From CAVYXK01 sp963708245 (GTDB lineage Bacteria; Pseudomonadota; Alphaproteobacteria; Acetobacterales; Acetobacteraceae), in assembly GCA_963708245.1 (NCBI GenBank), contig OY970201.1:2542001-2606000 (forward strand): a stretch of DNA of 64,000 bases, read 5' to 3'. The notes below the pieces were generated by a model, which was not told where the DNA came from, did not search any database, and saw only the letters and a list, made by a program, of their open reading frames with translations. Below, one piece after another: positions 35,519 through 44,187 of this stretch. The translations under genes and the position numbers were made by a program. The stretch's first letter is position 1. Each line of letters starts with the position of its first letter.

Positions 35519-35911
35519 TTATTTCAATGTCGCGAGATAGGCGATCAAGTCGGCGCGCTTGGTAGCGTCCTTGAGCCCGGCATAGGGCATCTTGGTACCC
35601 GGAATGACGCTTTGTGGCGAAGCGAGGTATTTATCCAGCGTCTCCGGCGTCCAAGTGATGTTGGCGTTCTTGTTGGCCACGGAATAGGAATAGCCGGGCA
35701 CGGATCCCGTCTTGCGTCCGACTATGCCGGCAAGCGAGGGGCCAATCATGTTCCGCCCCGGTTGGGTGGAGTGGCAGAGTGCGCATTGCGAGCGGAACAC
35801 TGCCTGACCAGCCTGAGGATCGGCGGCCCTTGCCACCCGCGTGCCCGCGCCTGCCAGCAGCAGCAGTTCCGCCATAAGCAGGAGCAGGAGATGGTGGAGT
35901 CGAGCGGGCAT
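35519..35911 (-). CDS. Class I soluble cytochrome c
   Basis: A 130-residue periplasmic monoheme cytochrome. It has a signal peptide (LLLLLMAELLLLAGAG), haem motif CALCH at 43-47, axial methionine in GTKMPYAGLKD, and the mid-region MIGPSLAGIVGRKTGSVPGY that is typical of cytochrome c2/c-550-like proteins. It would carry electrons between bc1 and a terminal acceptor. The start at 35911 places the signal peptide correctly. It diverges from the porin-like cytochrome gene beginning at 36049, only about 140 bp away, so the two may be co-regulated. Confidence 0.88.
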   Translation of the reverse strand: MPARLHHLLLLLMAELLLLAGAGTRVARAADPQAGQAVFRSQCALCHSTQPGRNMIGPSLAGIVGRKTGSVPGYSYSVANKNANITWTPETLDKYLASPQSVIPGTKMPYAGLKDATKRADLIAYLATLK

Positions 35912-36048
35912 AGGGTGATGCTCCCTGGCAACAGTGGGGACGATATTGGCGTATTCCTGCCACCGGCATTGACCTGGATCAGTCAATGCCGGTAGGGCCG
36001 CGAAAAGAAGTGCGATACGACTCTCAGGCTTCGCGGGGAGGGTAACCG

Positions 36049-37482
36049 ATGCCGGGTGCGCTGGCCAGAGCAGCGTGGGCAATCGGGCTGGGCCTAGCAG
36101 CGTTGATTGTAAGCGCTGTGGTTCTGTTGGTGCCGCGACGCCCGGCGCAGGCCGTCCCCGACTTTGCTTCGCAGACGGGCCTGCCCTGCACTGCCTGCCA
36201 TATCGGCGGCTTCGGGCCGCAGCTAACGCCGACGGGCACCGCTTTCAAAGTCGGCGGCTATACGCAGGGCGGCGGACAGGGATTGCAGGCGAACATCCCG
36301 CTATCGGCAATGGCGATCGGCTCGTTCACCCATACCAGCCAGGATCTGCCAGCCGATGCGGTCCCGCACCACTACAACGACAACAACAACCCAGCCTGGG
36401 ACGCCCTGAGCGTCTTTATCGCCGGGCGGGTGACCGATAATACGGGTGGCTTCATACAGCTTACTTACTCCAATATCTCTAATTCCCAACACGTCGATAA
36501 CACTGACCTTCGCCCGTACACGACGGTGGTGACCGCGTTCGGCAACGATCTTCGCCTCGGCCTTAGCGTCAACAACAACCCGACAGTACAGGACCCTTAC
36601 AACTCCACTTTTGCGTGGGGTTATCCTTACCTCGCTTCGGGGCTCGCGCCGACACCAGCGGCGAACCCCATCCTGGTCAGCGCATTCGCCGGCAACTCCA
36701 TAGGCATCACTGCCTATGGTTGGTACGACCAGCATCTCTATGTCGAGGTCGGCGGCTATGAAACAATGGGGCCGAGCTTGCTGTCGGGGTTCGGCGAGGC
36801 GCTGACCGTCGGCGCCAGCCAGAACATCATGCCGTACGTCCGTGCCGTCTACGGATGGAACTGGGGCAACAACGCGGCCTGGCTGGGGGGCATCTACATG
36901 TCCTCGAACGTCAATCCGGCTGTTTCGGCTTTCGATTCAACCGGCGACTTCGGGCGCGATTTCTATGCCGATTACGGCGTGGATTTCGGCTACCAGTTTC
37001 TCGGCACGGGGCGGCATATCGCCACTGTGCAGGGTATCTACGTCTATGAGAACCAGAACCTGACCAGCACGACCACTCAGTTCAACAACGCCAACGGAAC
37101 CGCATTCGCGTCAGGTTCCAGCCTCAATCAGTTCAGGATCAATGCCTCCTATTGGTTCGAAAATACCTATGGGATTACGTTTGGTTGGCAGAAGACCTGG
37201 GGTCCGGCCAATCCGGTTGTCTATCTCTCGCCGGCATTCGGCGGGTCCGACGTGACCGGCAGCGCCAACAGCAAGCCGAACAGCAATGCTTTCATCTTCG
37301 AAGCCGATTGGGTGCCATTCGGCAAAGATACTTCGTTGTGGCGTCCGTTCCTTAATCTGAAGGTCGGCCTACAGTACGTCGCATACACCCAATTCAACGG
37401 CGGCTCCACCAACTATGACGGGTTCGGCCGCAACGCGTCCGACAACAATACGCTCTACATGTTTGCCTGGCTGGCATTCTGA
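36049..37482 (+). CDS. Monoheme outer-membrane porin-like cytochrome (Cyc2-like architecture)
   Basis: A 477-residue exported protein. It has a signal peptide (AIGLGLAALIVSAVVLLV..AQA) and, right after it, VPDFASQTGLPCTACHIGGF with one haem motif CTACH (47-51). The remaining 400 residues alternate aromatic and polar positions in the manner of beta-barrel strands and end in an aromatic residue (YMFAWLAF), the outer-membrane signature. A single haem fused to a barrel is the architecture of Cyc2-type electron conduits, although I cannot assign it to Cyc2 by family. A soluble cytochrome c gene is divergent next to it and bc1 is close by. GGAGGG precedes the ATG. Confidence 0.75.
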   Translation: MPGALARAAWAIGLGLAALIVSAVVLLVPRRPAQAVPDFASQTGLPCTACHIGGFGPQLTPTGTAFKVGGYTQGGGQGLQANIPLSAMAIGSFTHTSQDLPADAVPHHYNDNNNPAWDALSVFIAGRVTDNTGGFIQLTYSNISNSQHVDNTDLRPYTTVVTAFGNDLRLGLSVNNNPTVQDPYNSTFAWGYPYLASGLAPTPAANPILVSAFAGNSIGITAYGWYDQHLYVEVGGYETMGPSLLSGFGEALTVGASQNIMPYVRAVYGWNWGNNAAWLGGIYMSSNVNPAVSAFDSTGDFGRDFYADYGVDFGYQFLGTGRHIATVQGIYVYENQNLTSTTTQFNNANGTAFASGSSLNQFRINASYWFENTYGITFGWQKTWGPANPVVYLSPAFGGSDVTGSANSKPNSNAFIFEADWVPFGKDTSLWRPFLNLKVGLQYVAYTQFNGGSTNYDGFGRNASDNNTLYMFAWLAF

Positions 37483-37598
37483 GGCGGCACTGGATACCAA
37501 CGGCGCCCCCCGGTACGCATCAAGCCAGCCGGAATGCTTGCTGTGGGTTGTAGAATGAGCACGAAGACGGCCGACACGTCTATCGGGCGGCCCTCCCG

Positions 37599-38597
37599 AT
37601 GGGCGTAGACTCGGCCATCGACCCGGTCATCGGCATCATTGGCGGCTCCGGTCTCTATGACATCGAGGGGCTGGAGGAGAAGTCCTGGCGTCAGGTCGAA
37701 ACCCCGTGGGGCACGCCGTCCGACGCGCTGCTGTTCGGCCGCCTTGGCAATACCCGCTGCGTGTTTCTGCCACGACACGGGCGTGGTCACCCGCTGTCGC
37801 CGACGCATCTGAACTACCGCGCCAATATCGATGCGCTGAAGCGCTCTGGCGTCACCGACGTGCTGTCGCTATCGGCGGTCGGTAGCCTGCGGGCCGATCT
37901 GCCGCCCGGCAGCTTCGTCATCGTCGATCAGTTCATCGATCGCAGCTTCGCCCGTGAAAAGAGCTTCTTCGGTCAGGGCGTGGTGGCGCATGTCTCCATG
38001 GCGCATCCGGTGTGCGGCAGGCTGGGGGATGCGCTAGAGAAGGCGGCGCGGAGGCTTGACCTGCCGGTGAGCCGCGGTGGCACGTACCTGGTGATGGAGG
38101 GCCCGCAATTCTCGACGCGGGCGGAGAGCGAGCTGTATCGGAGCTGGGGTTGCAGCGTGATCGGCATGACCAACATGCCGGAGGCCAAGCTGGCTCGTGA
38201 GGCGGAGCTTTGCTACGCGACTGTTGCCATGGTGACGGATTTCGACTGCTGGCACCCGGAGCATGATCACGTCACGGTTGAAACGGTCGTGAAGGTGCTG
38301 CTCGACAATGCGGACAAGGCGCGCGCGGTGGTGCGGAGCGTGGTGCCGGAGATCGGGCAGCCGCGAGGACTTTGTCGCTGCGGCTGCGACAGGGCGCTGG
38401 ATAACGCGATCATCACTGCGCCCCATATGCGCGATCCGGTGTTGGTGGGGAGACTCAATGCGGTGGCCGGGAGGGTGCTGGGGTTGGCCCGTCCCTCCGA
38501 CCCCTCCCCCCGGCCCACTCCCGCAAGGGGAGGGGGAATTAGGCGGCCAACCAGCTCTTCGGCTCGCCGGCATAGATGGCGCCGGGATTGCCGCTGA
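37599..38597 (+). CDS. mtnP: S-methyl-5'-thioadenosine phosphorylase with extended C-terminus
   Basis: Phosphorolysis of methylthioadenosine to adenine and methylthioribose-1-phosphate in methionine salvage. Motifs: IGIIGGSGLYDIEGL, FLPRHGRGHPLSPTHLNYRAN, EGPQFSTRAESELYR and GMTNMPEAKLAREAELCYA; the last two form the purine and ribose site. The body ends near residue 298 (AGRVLGLARP). The remaining 35 residues are encoded by a C-rich palindromic repeat (38501-38535) and the antisense of the next gene, so the native stop was probably lost. The frame overlaps the convergent dioxygenase locus by 59 nt. Confidence 0.9.
   Translation: MGVDSAIDPVIGIIGGSGLYDIEGLEEKSWRQVETPWGTPSDALLFGRLGNTRCVFLPRHGRGHPLSPTHLNYRANIDALKRSGVTDVLSLSAVGSLRADLPPGSFVIVDQFIDRSFAREKSFFGQGVVAHVSMAHPVCGRLGDALEKAARRLDLPVSRGGTYLVMEGPQFSTRAESELYRSWGCSVIGMTNMPEAKLAREAELCYATVAMVTDFDCWHPEHDHVTVETVVKVLLDNADKARAVVRSVVPEIGQPRGLCRCGCDRALDNAIITAPHMRDPVLVGRLNAVAGRVLGLARPSDPSPRPTPARGGGIRRPTSSSARRHRWRRDCR
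38501..38535. repeat. C-rich palindromic repeat (copy 2)
   Basis: cccctccccccggcccactc followed by ccgcaaggggagggg forms a hairpin around the cgcaa core and matches the unit at 28593-28625. It lies at the junction of two convergent genes and is read as the C-terminal tail of the MtnP frame. Confidence 0.65.
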
Positions 38598-39646
38598 CCG
38601 TCGTGCGCCACATCAGGCGCGTCTGGTTTTCGGCGTCGAACCACGTGGCAGCGTGCACAAGACACCTGTTGTCCCAGACCAGCAGGTCGCCGCGCGTCCA
38701 TTCATGGACATAGACGAACTGGGGCTGTGTCATATGCGCCATCAGCTCGAACAGCAGCGCGGCGCCGGCGCCGTGCGGGCCGGGCTGCATGCCGGCGAAC
38801 GGCCCCTCCAGCCAGTCCATTTGGCCGAACTCGCAGAGATAGAGCGCCTTTCGGCCGGTGACAGGATGCACGCGCACCACCGGCTGACGCTGCGGGCGCT
38901 CGTGCAGGTGCAGAACGATCGGCGTCTCGCCGGCCAATACCGCGTCACGCGTCCGCCGCGCACGCGAGCTTACGTGCAGCCCTTCGAGACCGTCCACGCG
39001 TGCCTTGAGCGCAGGCGGTAGCGCGTCGTAGGCCGCCGTGCCGTCGGCGAAGAGCGTCTGCCCCTGACCCTTCGGGACGGGTATCACCGCCAGGAACAGC
39101 GAAATATCGGGTGGCGGGCGGCGATAGCTCTGGTCGGTGTGCCAGCCCCGCCCGTGCGGAAACTGCGTTGGCAACCTGCCGTCCGCGGTCAGCGGTGGAT
39201 CAGGCAGGCGGGGCGGCTGTCGCGACACCGGCGGTGTATTGGAAAGGACGAGGATTTCCGGCACGCTCGCGTGCACCATGTTGAGCGGCGTGAGATTGTC
39301 GCGATAGTCCTCGACCTCCGGCCCAAAGATGCGGCTGAAACGAACCAGCAGGTCCGGCGCCTCGGCCATCGCGTCCATGCCTTGGATCAACAGCAGGCCC
39401 CTGCCCTCCGCTAGTGTTCTGACTTTGACACTTCGATCCCGACCGGGATGGCGGGATCGGCCGCGAACCAGATGGAGGCCGGGGATCGAAGCGATAGGAT
39501 CGCAACACTAGTATGTGCGGCAATGAGTCCGGCTCTTTCTCCGCGCTCCGCACGAATGAATGAGGTCCACCGTCGCCGCTACGAGATACGATCGCGCCGA
39601 AGGTGGCGCCCGGCAGTGGTGTCTGGACCTGAAACGCGCTGCTCAT
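38539..39646 (-). pseudogene. TauD/TfdA-family dioxygenase interrupted by a MITE-like element
   Basis: An Fe(II)/2-oxoglutarate dioxygenase gene. The N-terminal 45 codons (39646 down to 39512) read MSSAFQVQTPLPGATFGAIV and end in DSLPHI. The rest (39411 down to 38539) resumes as LAEGRGLLLIQGMDAMAEAP and includes the iron ligands HTDQ and the late histidine in CLVHAATWF. Removing the 93-bp element with one CTAG copy restores the frame exactly and gives 336 residues. In its present form a protein could start only at the internal ATG at 39390, without the first strand. It lies just downstream of the M28 peptidase gene on the same strand. Confidence 0.85.
39415..39507. mobile_element. 93-bp MITE-like element inside the dioxygenase gene
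   Basis: The element starts TGTTCTGACTTTGACACTTC and, read inward from the other end, TGTTGCGATCCTATCGCTTC; both ends continue GATCC, giving imperfect 25-bp terminal inverted repeats. It is flanked by CTAG direct repeats at 39411-39414 and 39508-39511. CTAG/YTAR is the target type used by IS5-group elements, so a small non-autonomous IS5-related element is likely. It encodes no protein. Confidence 0.8.
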
Positions 39647-39664
39647 GTTTGTACCGTCCTCCGT

Positions 39665-41410
39665 TCAGCCGATTGCCACCTCAACGATCCGCCGCGCCTG
39701 ATCGAGTGCGGCGACGAAGCGATTCTGGCCACGCATCAGCTCCACTTTCGCGCAATTCAGGCGGTGTGGGTCGGCGAACGCGGGTAATTCTGCTACAACG
39801 GCAAGCGTCGGCAACGGCGAGACGGTGTAGGCTGGATCATGCCGGAAACGCGGCTCGCGCGTGTAGTTGATCGGCACCAGCACGCGCGCAAGTTCCATCA
39901 GCGCGGCGTTCTGCCGCGCCGCCGGCGCTGCGCACAGCTTCGTCAGCGCGGTCTTCAATGTCTCGGTGGCGGAGCGCGAAGCCGTCAGATCGGCCATGCC
40001 GCCCGACGCCGCCTGATATTTCGCGATCGTGCCCAGAAATTCGTCGCAGGTCGCTGCCCAGTCGAACGGGAGGATTTCGGCGTTCGCGATCCGTAGCACC
40101 GAGAGCAGGTAGATCTTCATATCCTTCAGCAGGATATCGCGATCGGCGATCTCCAACGTGTCGTTCCCCGTATGCCAGGCGATATTGCCGCCGCAGCCGG
40201 ACACGTCGTAGTAGCCTTTCTCCTCCCGCAGGCTATCCGGCATGGTGGAGCTCAGCATGAACAGGCTAGGGAGACCGATGTTGTTAAAGCTGTAATCACC
40301 CGCTTGCGGCGGACGGTGCGTTGCGACCTCGGCGTCTGGCACGATGTCGCGGATCGCACCGGTTGCGATCTCGGCGCATTCGCTGAAGCTGCGCGTATCG
40401 TGATAGCTTGTAGCCCATCGGCAACCGGGACTGTCGCAATTGATCTGCGCAAGGCAGTTGCGGTCCAGGTCGAGCGCGAAGGCATCGGCGAACCAGCTTG
40501 ATCCGGCATAGCGACCGGTGGAATGGCCCGGCCACCACGCAACCTTCACCGAGCGACGAAGCCCGTCGCGGCGCATCCACAAGACGCGCGCCAGCTCCAG
40601 CAATGTCGCGTCGCCGGTGGCGTTGTCGCCCACGCCCACGTCCCATGAATCGTAATGGCCATGGAGCAGAACGAATTTCTCGGGTTCCTCCGCACCGGGG
40701 ATCGTCGCAATCGGGATTTTCTGCGCGAACCAGCCTTCGGCCAGATCGGTGCGGATCGTGGCTTCCCCGCCTTCGGCCGCGAGCGCCATCAGCTTCTGTC
40801 CGTCGGGATTGTTTACTGCCACCACCGGGATGCGCGGCTTGCGGATGGAATCCTGCAAATCCGGGCTGCCCCATATCGTCGTGCAGGTCCCCCAGTGGAT
40901 GTCCACGCCGGGATTGACCGCGATCAGCCCGGCGCCGCCCCATTCTTCAATCAAGCTGGTGAGCGCCGGATTACCGAAGCCGCGCATCACGACGATATTG
41001 CCGCCCACCAGGTGTTTCACCTCCTCGATCGAGGAGATGCTGCCGCCAAACAGCGTCTGGACATCGCGATTATAGCTTCGCAGTGCCCGTGGGTTGGCCT
41101 GCAGCATGACCGACCGCGCCGTCCGACCATCCGGAATCGACAGAGACGAAGAGGGTGGTTTCGCCCGGTAGGTCACGCCGCCGGCACTGACCGACGCGGA
41201 ATAGGGGATCGAAAGAAACAGCTCGGGCTGGTGCAGCTCGACGGGCACGCCGGCGCCGCGCAGTCGTGACACGATCGCATCGGCACCGCGGTTGACGTCC
41301 TCGGGCTGCCAGCGGGGCATGGTGGCGAAAGTCTCGATCAGTCCCCACGGCGTTTCGAGACTGATCGCATCGATGAAGCGTCGCTCGGCGTCGGTAATCG
41401 GCATCGTCAC
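39665..41410 (-). CDS. M28-family metallopeptidase
   Basis: A 581-residue co-catalytic zinc peptidase-like protein. Zinc-ligand region: LLHGHYDSWDVGVGDNATGD with the bridging Asp, then WWPGHSTGRYAGSSWFAD. A PA-type inserted region precedes it (about residues 130-220), and the C-terminal 100 residues are helical. There is no signal peptide, so it is probably cytosolic and could trim imported peptides, which fits the oligopeptide-type transporter divergent from it. The start is at 41410, with 41404 also possible. Confidence 0.82.
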   Translation of the reverse strand: MTMPITDAERRFIDAISLETPWGLIETFATMPRWQPEDVNRGADAIVSRLRGAGVPVELHQPELFLSIPYSASVSAGGVTYRAKPPSSSLSIPDGRTARSVMLQANPRALRSYNRDVQTLFGGSISSIEEVKHLVGGNIVVMRGFGNPALTSLIEEWGGAGLIAVNPGVDIHWGTCTTIWGSPDLQDSIRKPRIPVVAVNNPDGQKLMALAAEGGEATIRTDLAEGWFAQKIPIATIPGAEEPEKFVLLHGHYDSWDVGVGDNATGDATLLELARVLWMRRDGLRRSVKVAWWPGHSTGRYAGSSWFADAFALDLDRNCLAQINCDSPGCRWATSYHDTRSFSECAEIATGAIRDIVPDAEVATHRPPQAGDYSFNNIGLPSLFMLSSTMPDSLREEKGYYDVSGCGGNIAWHTGNDTLEIADRDILLKDMKIYLLSVLRIANAEILPFDWAATCDEFLGTIAKYQAASGGMADLTASRSATETLKTALTKLCAAPAARQNAALMELARVLVPINYTREPRFRHDPAYTVSPLPTLAVVAELPAFADPHRLNCAKVELMRGQNRFVAALDQARRIVEVAIG

Positions 41411-41529
41411 ATCTCCCGAACCCTGGTCATGCGACCATCGAATCCGCCTGCTGGCAAGGCTACACTTGAACCGGGCGCGCGACGCGGCTTGAATACCGGC
41501 AATCGCACAAGAAACACGGAGGCTGGGAC

Positions 41530-43194
41530 ATGACGCGGATTATGCTACTCGCCGCAATGGGTCTGCTATACGGCACCGGGGCATTCGCCCAGGAGGCCGG
41601 CGACGCCATCCGTCCGCTGACGCTGATTGCCGAGTCCCAGGCCGCCGATCCACAGCAATACCAGGCGGCGCAAATCATCGCCGATGCCTGGCGACAACTC
41701 GGCCTTACCGTGAATGTCCGACCGCTCCCGGGACAGGAGTACAATCAGATGGTCTGGTACCAGCGTCAGCGCTGGGACATGACCACCTGGGAGATGGTCG
41801 GCCGGCCGGAACGCAGCGATCCCGACGAGCTGACCTACAATCTGTTTGTCTCGGCGAACGCCGCCAATGGCTATGACTTCGTCGATTACAACAACCCCGA
41901 ATACGATCGCTTGGCACAGGCGCAGCGCCAGGAGCTTGATCAGGACAAGCGGCGGGCTCTGATCGATCAGGCGCAGGAACTGATCAATCATGACCAGCCG
42001 TACGGGTTCGAGGTGTACCCGAAGAATGTCGTGGCCTACAACAAGACCGTCTGGGACCCCGCGAGCATGGTCTCGCAGGCCGGCATCGGCATTCGTTGCT
42101 TCTGGACCTGGATTAATATCCGCCCGCTAGGCGGCCAGAAGGACGCGGTCCTGAATTCGGTGACGCCGCCTTCGAACCTCAACCCGTTCAACATCCCCGG
42201 CGCTCAGGGTTCCTGGGCCTCAGAGCTCGTCTGGGACCGGCTGATGCGCGTCGGGCCCGACGGTTTGCCGCGACCTTGGGCCGCCGAGAAGGTCGAGCGG
42301 CCTGACCCGCAGACCGTGAACATCACCCTGCGCCAGGGGATGAAATGGAGCGACGGTCAGCCGGTCACGATCGACGACGCCGCGTTCAGCCTCACCGCGC
42401 CCGGGATCAGCGACAAGTCGCCGATGTACAAGCCCTTCGTTCGCAATATCGCCAGCGTGGACGTCACCGGGCCGGATACGCTGACGATCAAGCTGAAGGC
42501 GCCGGATGCCGCGTTCCTGGTCAGCTCACTATCGAAGCTGAACCTGGCGCCGAAGCATGTCTGGGCACCGATCTTCGCCAGCCTTCAAGGCAAGCCGCAG
42601 ACCGCCGAAAGCATCCAGGAGGAGCATCCGGTCAGCTCCGGCCCATTCCATATCGTCCGCTACAATCCGAACCAGGAAATCGACCTGGAATTCAACCCGG
42701 ACCACTGGACGCATCCGAACATTCAGCGCTGGATCATGCGCATCATGCCGAACATCGCGGCATCGATCGGCGCGCTGAAGAGCGGCGAGATCAATTTCCT
42801 GTCGGACTACACCGGCGATCCCGAGCTGCTCACCGATCTAGCGAAATCCTCACCGAACATTGTGGTCTCCGAAGCACTGGACCTGGGCTTCAAGTTCATC
42901 GCGTATAACGAACGCCGTCCGCCTTTCAATAATCTCGCGTTCCGGCAGGCGCTTTCCGCGGTGATCGACCGCAAACTCCTGGCCGAGGACGCTTGGGGTG
43001 GCGCAGCGCAACCTGCCAATTCCTGGATCTCGCCGGCGCTTGCGTTCTGGCACGACAAGGGGATCGCGGAGCGCGTGCCCGGCGGTAACCTGGCGGCATC
43101 GCAAAAGATCCTGAAAGACGCGGGTTTCGTGGTGGTGGATGGTCACCTGCATTATCCCGCGGGTATCAAGGAAACCACAAAGCCATATCAATGA
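41530..43194 (+). CDS. Family-5 solute-binding protein with swapped (circularly permuted) halves
   Basis: A 554-residue exported binding protein with a signal peptide (MTRIMLLAAMGLLYGTGAFA). Residues 29-200 resemble the C-terminal part of normal SBP_bac_5 proteins: LTLIAESQAADPQQYQAAQI, YDFVDYNNPEYDRLAQAQ and PYGFEVYPKNVVAYNKTVW. Residues 205-554 resemble the usual N-terminal part: NSVTPPSNLNPFN, NITLRQGMKWSDGQPVTIDD and NNLAFRQALSAVIDRKLL. The normal order is therefore reversed at about residue 202. It heads an operon with two permeases and two ATPases. Ligands are probably peptides or other compounds typical of the Dpp/Opp class. Confidence 0.82.
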   Translation: MTRIMLLAAMGLLYGTGAFAQEAGDAIRPLTLIAESQAADPQQYQAAQIIADAWRQLGLTVNVRPLPGQEYNQMVWYQRQRWDMTTWEMVGRPERSDPDELTYNLFVSANAANGYDFVDYNNPEYDRLAQAQRQELDQDKRRALIDQAQELINHDQPYGFEVYPKNVVAYNKTVWDPASMVSQAGIGIRCFWTWINIRPLGGQKDAVLNSVTPPSNLNPFNIPGAQGSWASELVWDRLMRVGPDGLPRPWAAEKVERPDPQTVNITLRQGMKWSDGQPVTIDDAAFSLTAPGISDKSPMYKPFVRNIASVDVTGPDTLTIKLKAPDAAFLVSSLSKLNLAPKHVWAPIFASLQGKPQTAESIQEEHPVSSGPFHIVRYNPNQEIDLEFNPDHWTHPNIQRWIMRIMPNIAASIGALKSGEINFLSDYTGDPELLTDLAKSSPNIVVSEALDLGFKFIAYNERRPPFNNLAFRQALSAVIDRKLLAEDAWGGAAQPANSWISPALAFWHDKGIAERVPGGNLAASQKILKDAGFVVVDGHLHYPAGIKETTKPYQ

Positions 43195-43206
43195 TGCGCT
43201 GGCAAA

Positions 43207-44187
43207 GTGCTCCGCTACGCTTTTGAACGGCTCGGCCATCTCCTGCTTGTCCTGTGGGTGGTGGCCAGCCTGACTTTCCTGATGTTCCGGCTGATGCCGG
43301 GCGACCCGACGCTGAACTTCCTGTCGCCGACTTTCACCGAGGAAACCCGCGCGGCGCTGCTGAAAAGTTTTGGCCTCGATAAACCGCTGTGGCAACAATA
43401 CATCATCTATCTCGGCCAGCTTTTGCGTGGGGATTTCGGCCAGTCCTTCCTGCAGAACGAACCGGTCTCACAGATACTGTGGAGCGCCCTGCCGAATACG
43501 ATCATCCTGACGCTCGTTTCCCTCTGTCTCGCTTATCTGTTCGGCATAGTGACGGGTGCTTTCCTTGCTTTCCGCCGCGGCACGGCGACCGAGGCGGTGG
43601 CCATCCCCGCTGCCCTGGCGAGTCGTGCCGCGCCGGAATTCTGGCTGGGCATGCTGCTGCTCGCGCTGTTCGCCTTCCAGCTCGGCTGGTTCCCGACAGA
43701 CGGCGCAATGGGCCCCGGTGCGCCGCTCGGCTCCCTCGGCCACCGTCTGATCTCGGCGGATTTCTGGTGGCATCTCTGCCTGCCGGCGCTCACGCTCACC
43801 TTGTTCCTGCAGGGCCTGCCGTTGCTGCTCATGCGGGCGACGATGCTGGAGATTCTGAATGAGGAGTTCATCGTGATGGCCCGGATGAAAGGGCTGTCGC
43901 GGTGGTCGATCGTGATGCGCCATGCCGCGCGCAACGCCCTGCTGCCAGTGGTGACTGCGTTTGCGCTCGGTCTCGGTGCGAGTGTCGGCGGTAACGTCGT
44001 CACCGAGACGGTATTCGCCTGGCCCGGCATCGGGCGGGTTCTGGTCCAGGCCGTGCAGGGCGCCGATTATCCGGTTGCGCAGGGCGCCTTCATCGTGATC
44101 GCTTTCGTGCTGGTGATCATGAATACGATCGCCGATCTGACTTATGCTTGGCTCGACCCCAGGGTCTCCGTCGGTGCGCAGCGCTAA
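43207..44187 (+). CDS. Family-5 ABC transporter permease (DppB-like)
   Basis: A 326-residue inner-membrane permease with a GTG start (MLRYAFERLGHLLLVLWVV). The family signature FRLMPGDPTLNFLSP follows helix 1, and the EAA loop is MARMKGLSRWSIVMRHAARN. About six hydrophobic segments. It begins 12 bp after the binding-protein stop and overlaps the next permease. It would form a heterodimer with the DppC-like subunit. Confidence 0.88.
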   Translation: MLRYAFERLGHLLLVLWVVASLTFLMFRLMPGDPTLNFLSPTFTEETRAALLKSFGLDKPLWQQYIIYLGQLLRGDFGQSFLQNEPVSQILWSALPNTIILTLVSLCLAYLFGIVTGAFLAFRRGTATEAVAIPAALASRAAPEFWLGMLLLALFAFQLGWFPTDGAMGPGAPLGSLGHRLISADFWWHLCLPALTLTLFLQGLPLLLMRATMLEILNEEFIVMARMKGLSRWSIVMRHAARNALLPVVTAFALGLGASVGGNVVTETVFAWPGIGRVLVQAVQGADYPVAQGAFIVIAFVLVIMNTIADLTYAWLDPRVSVGAQR

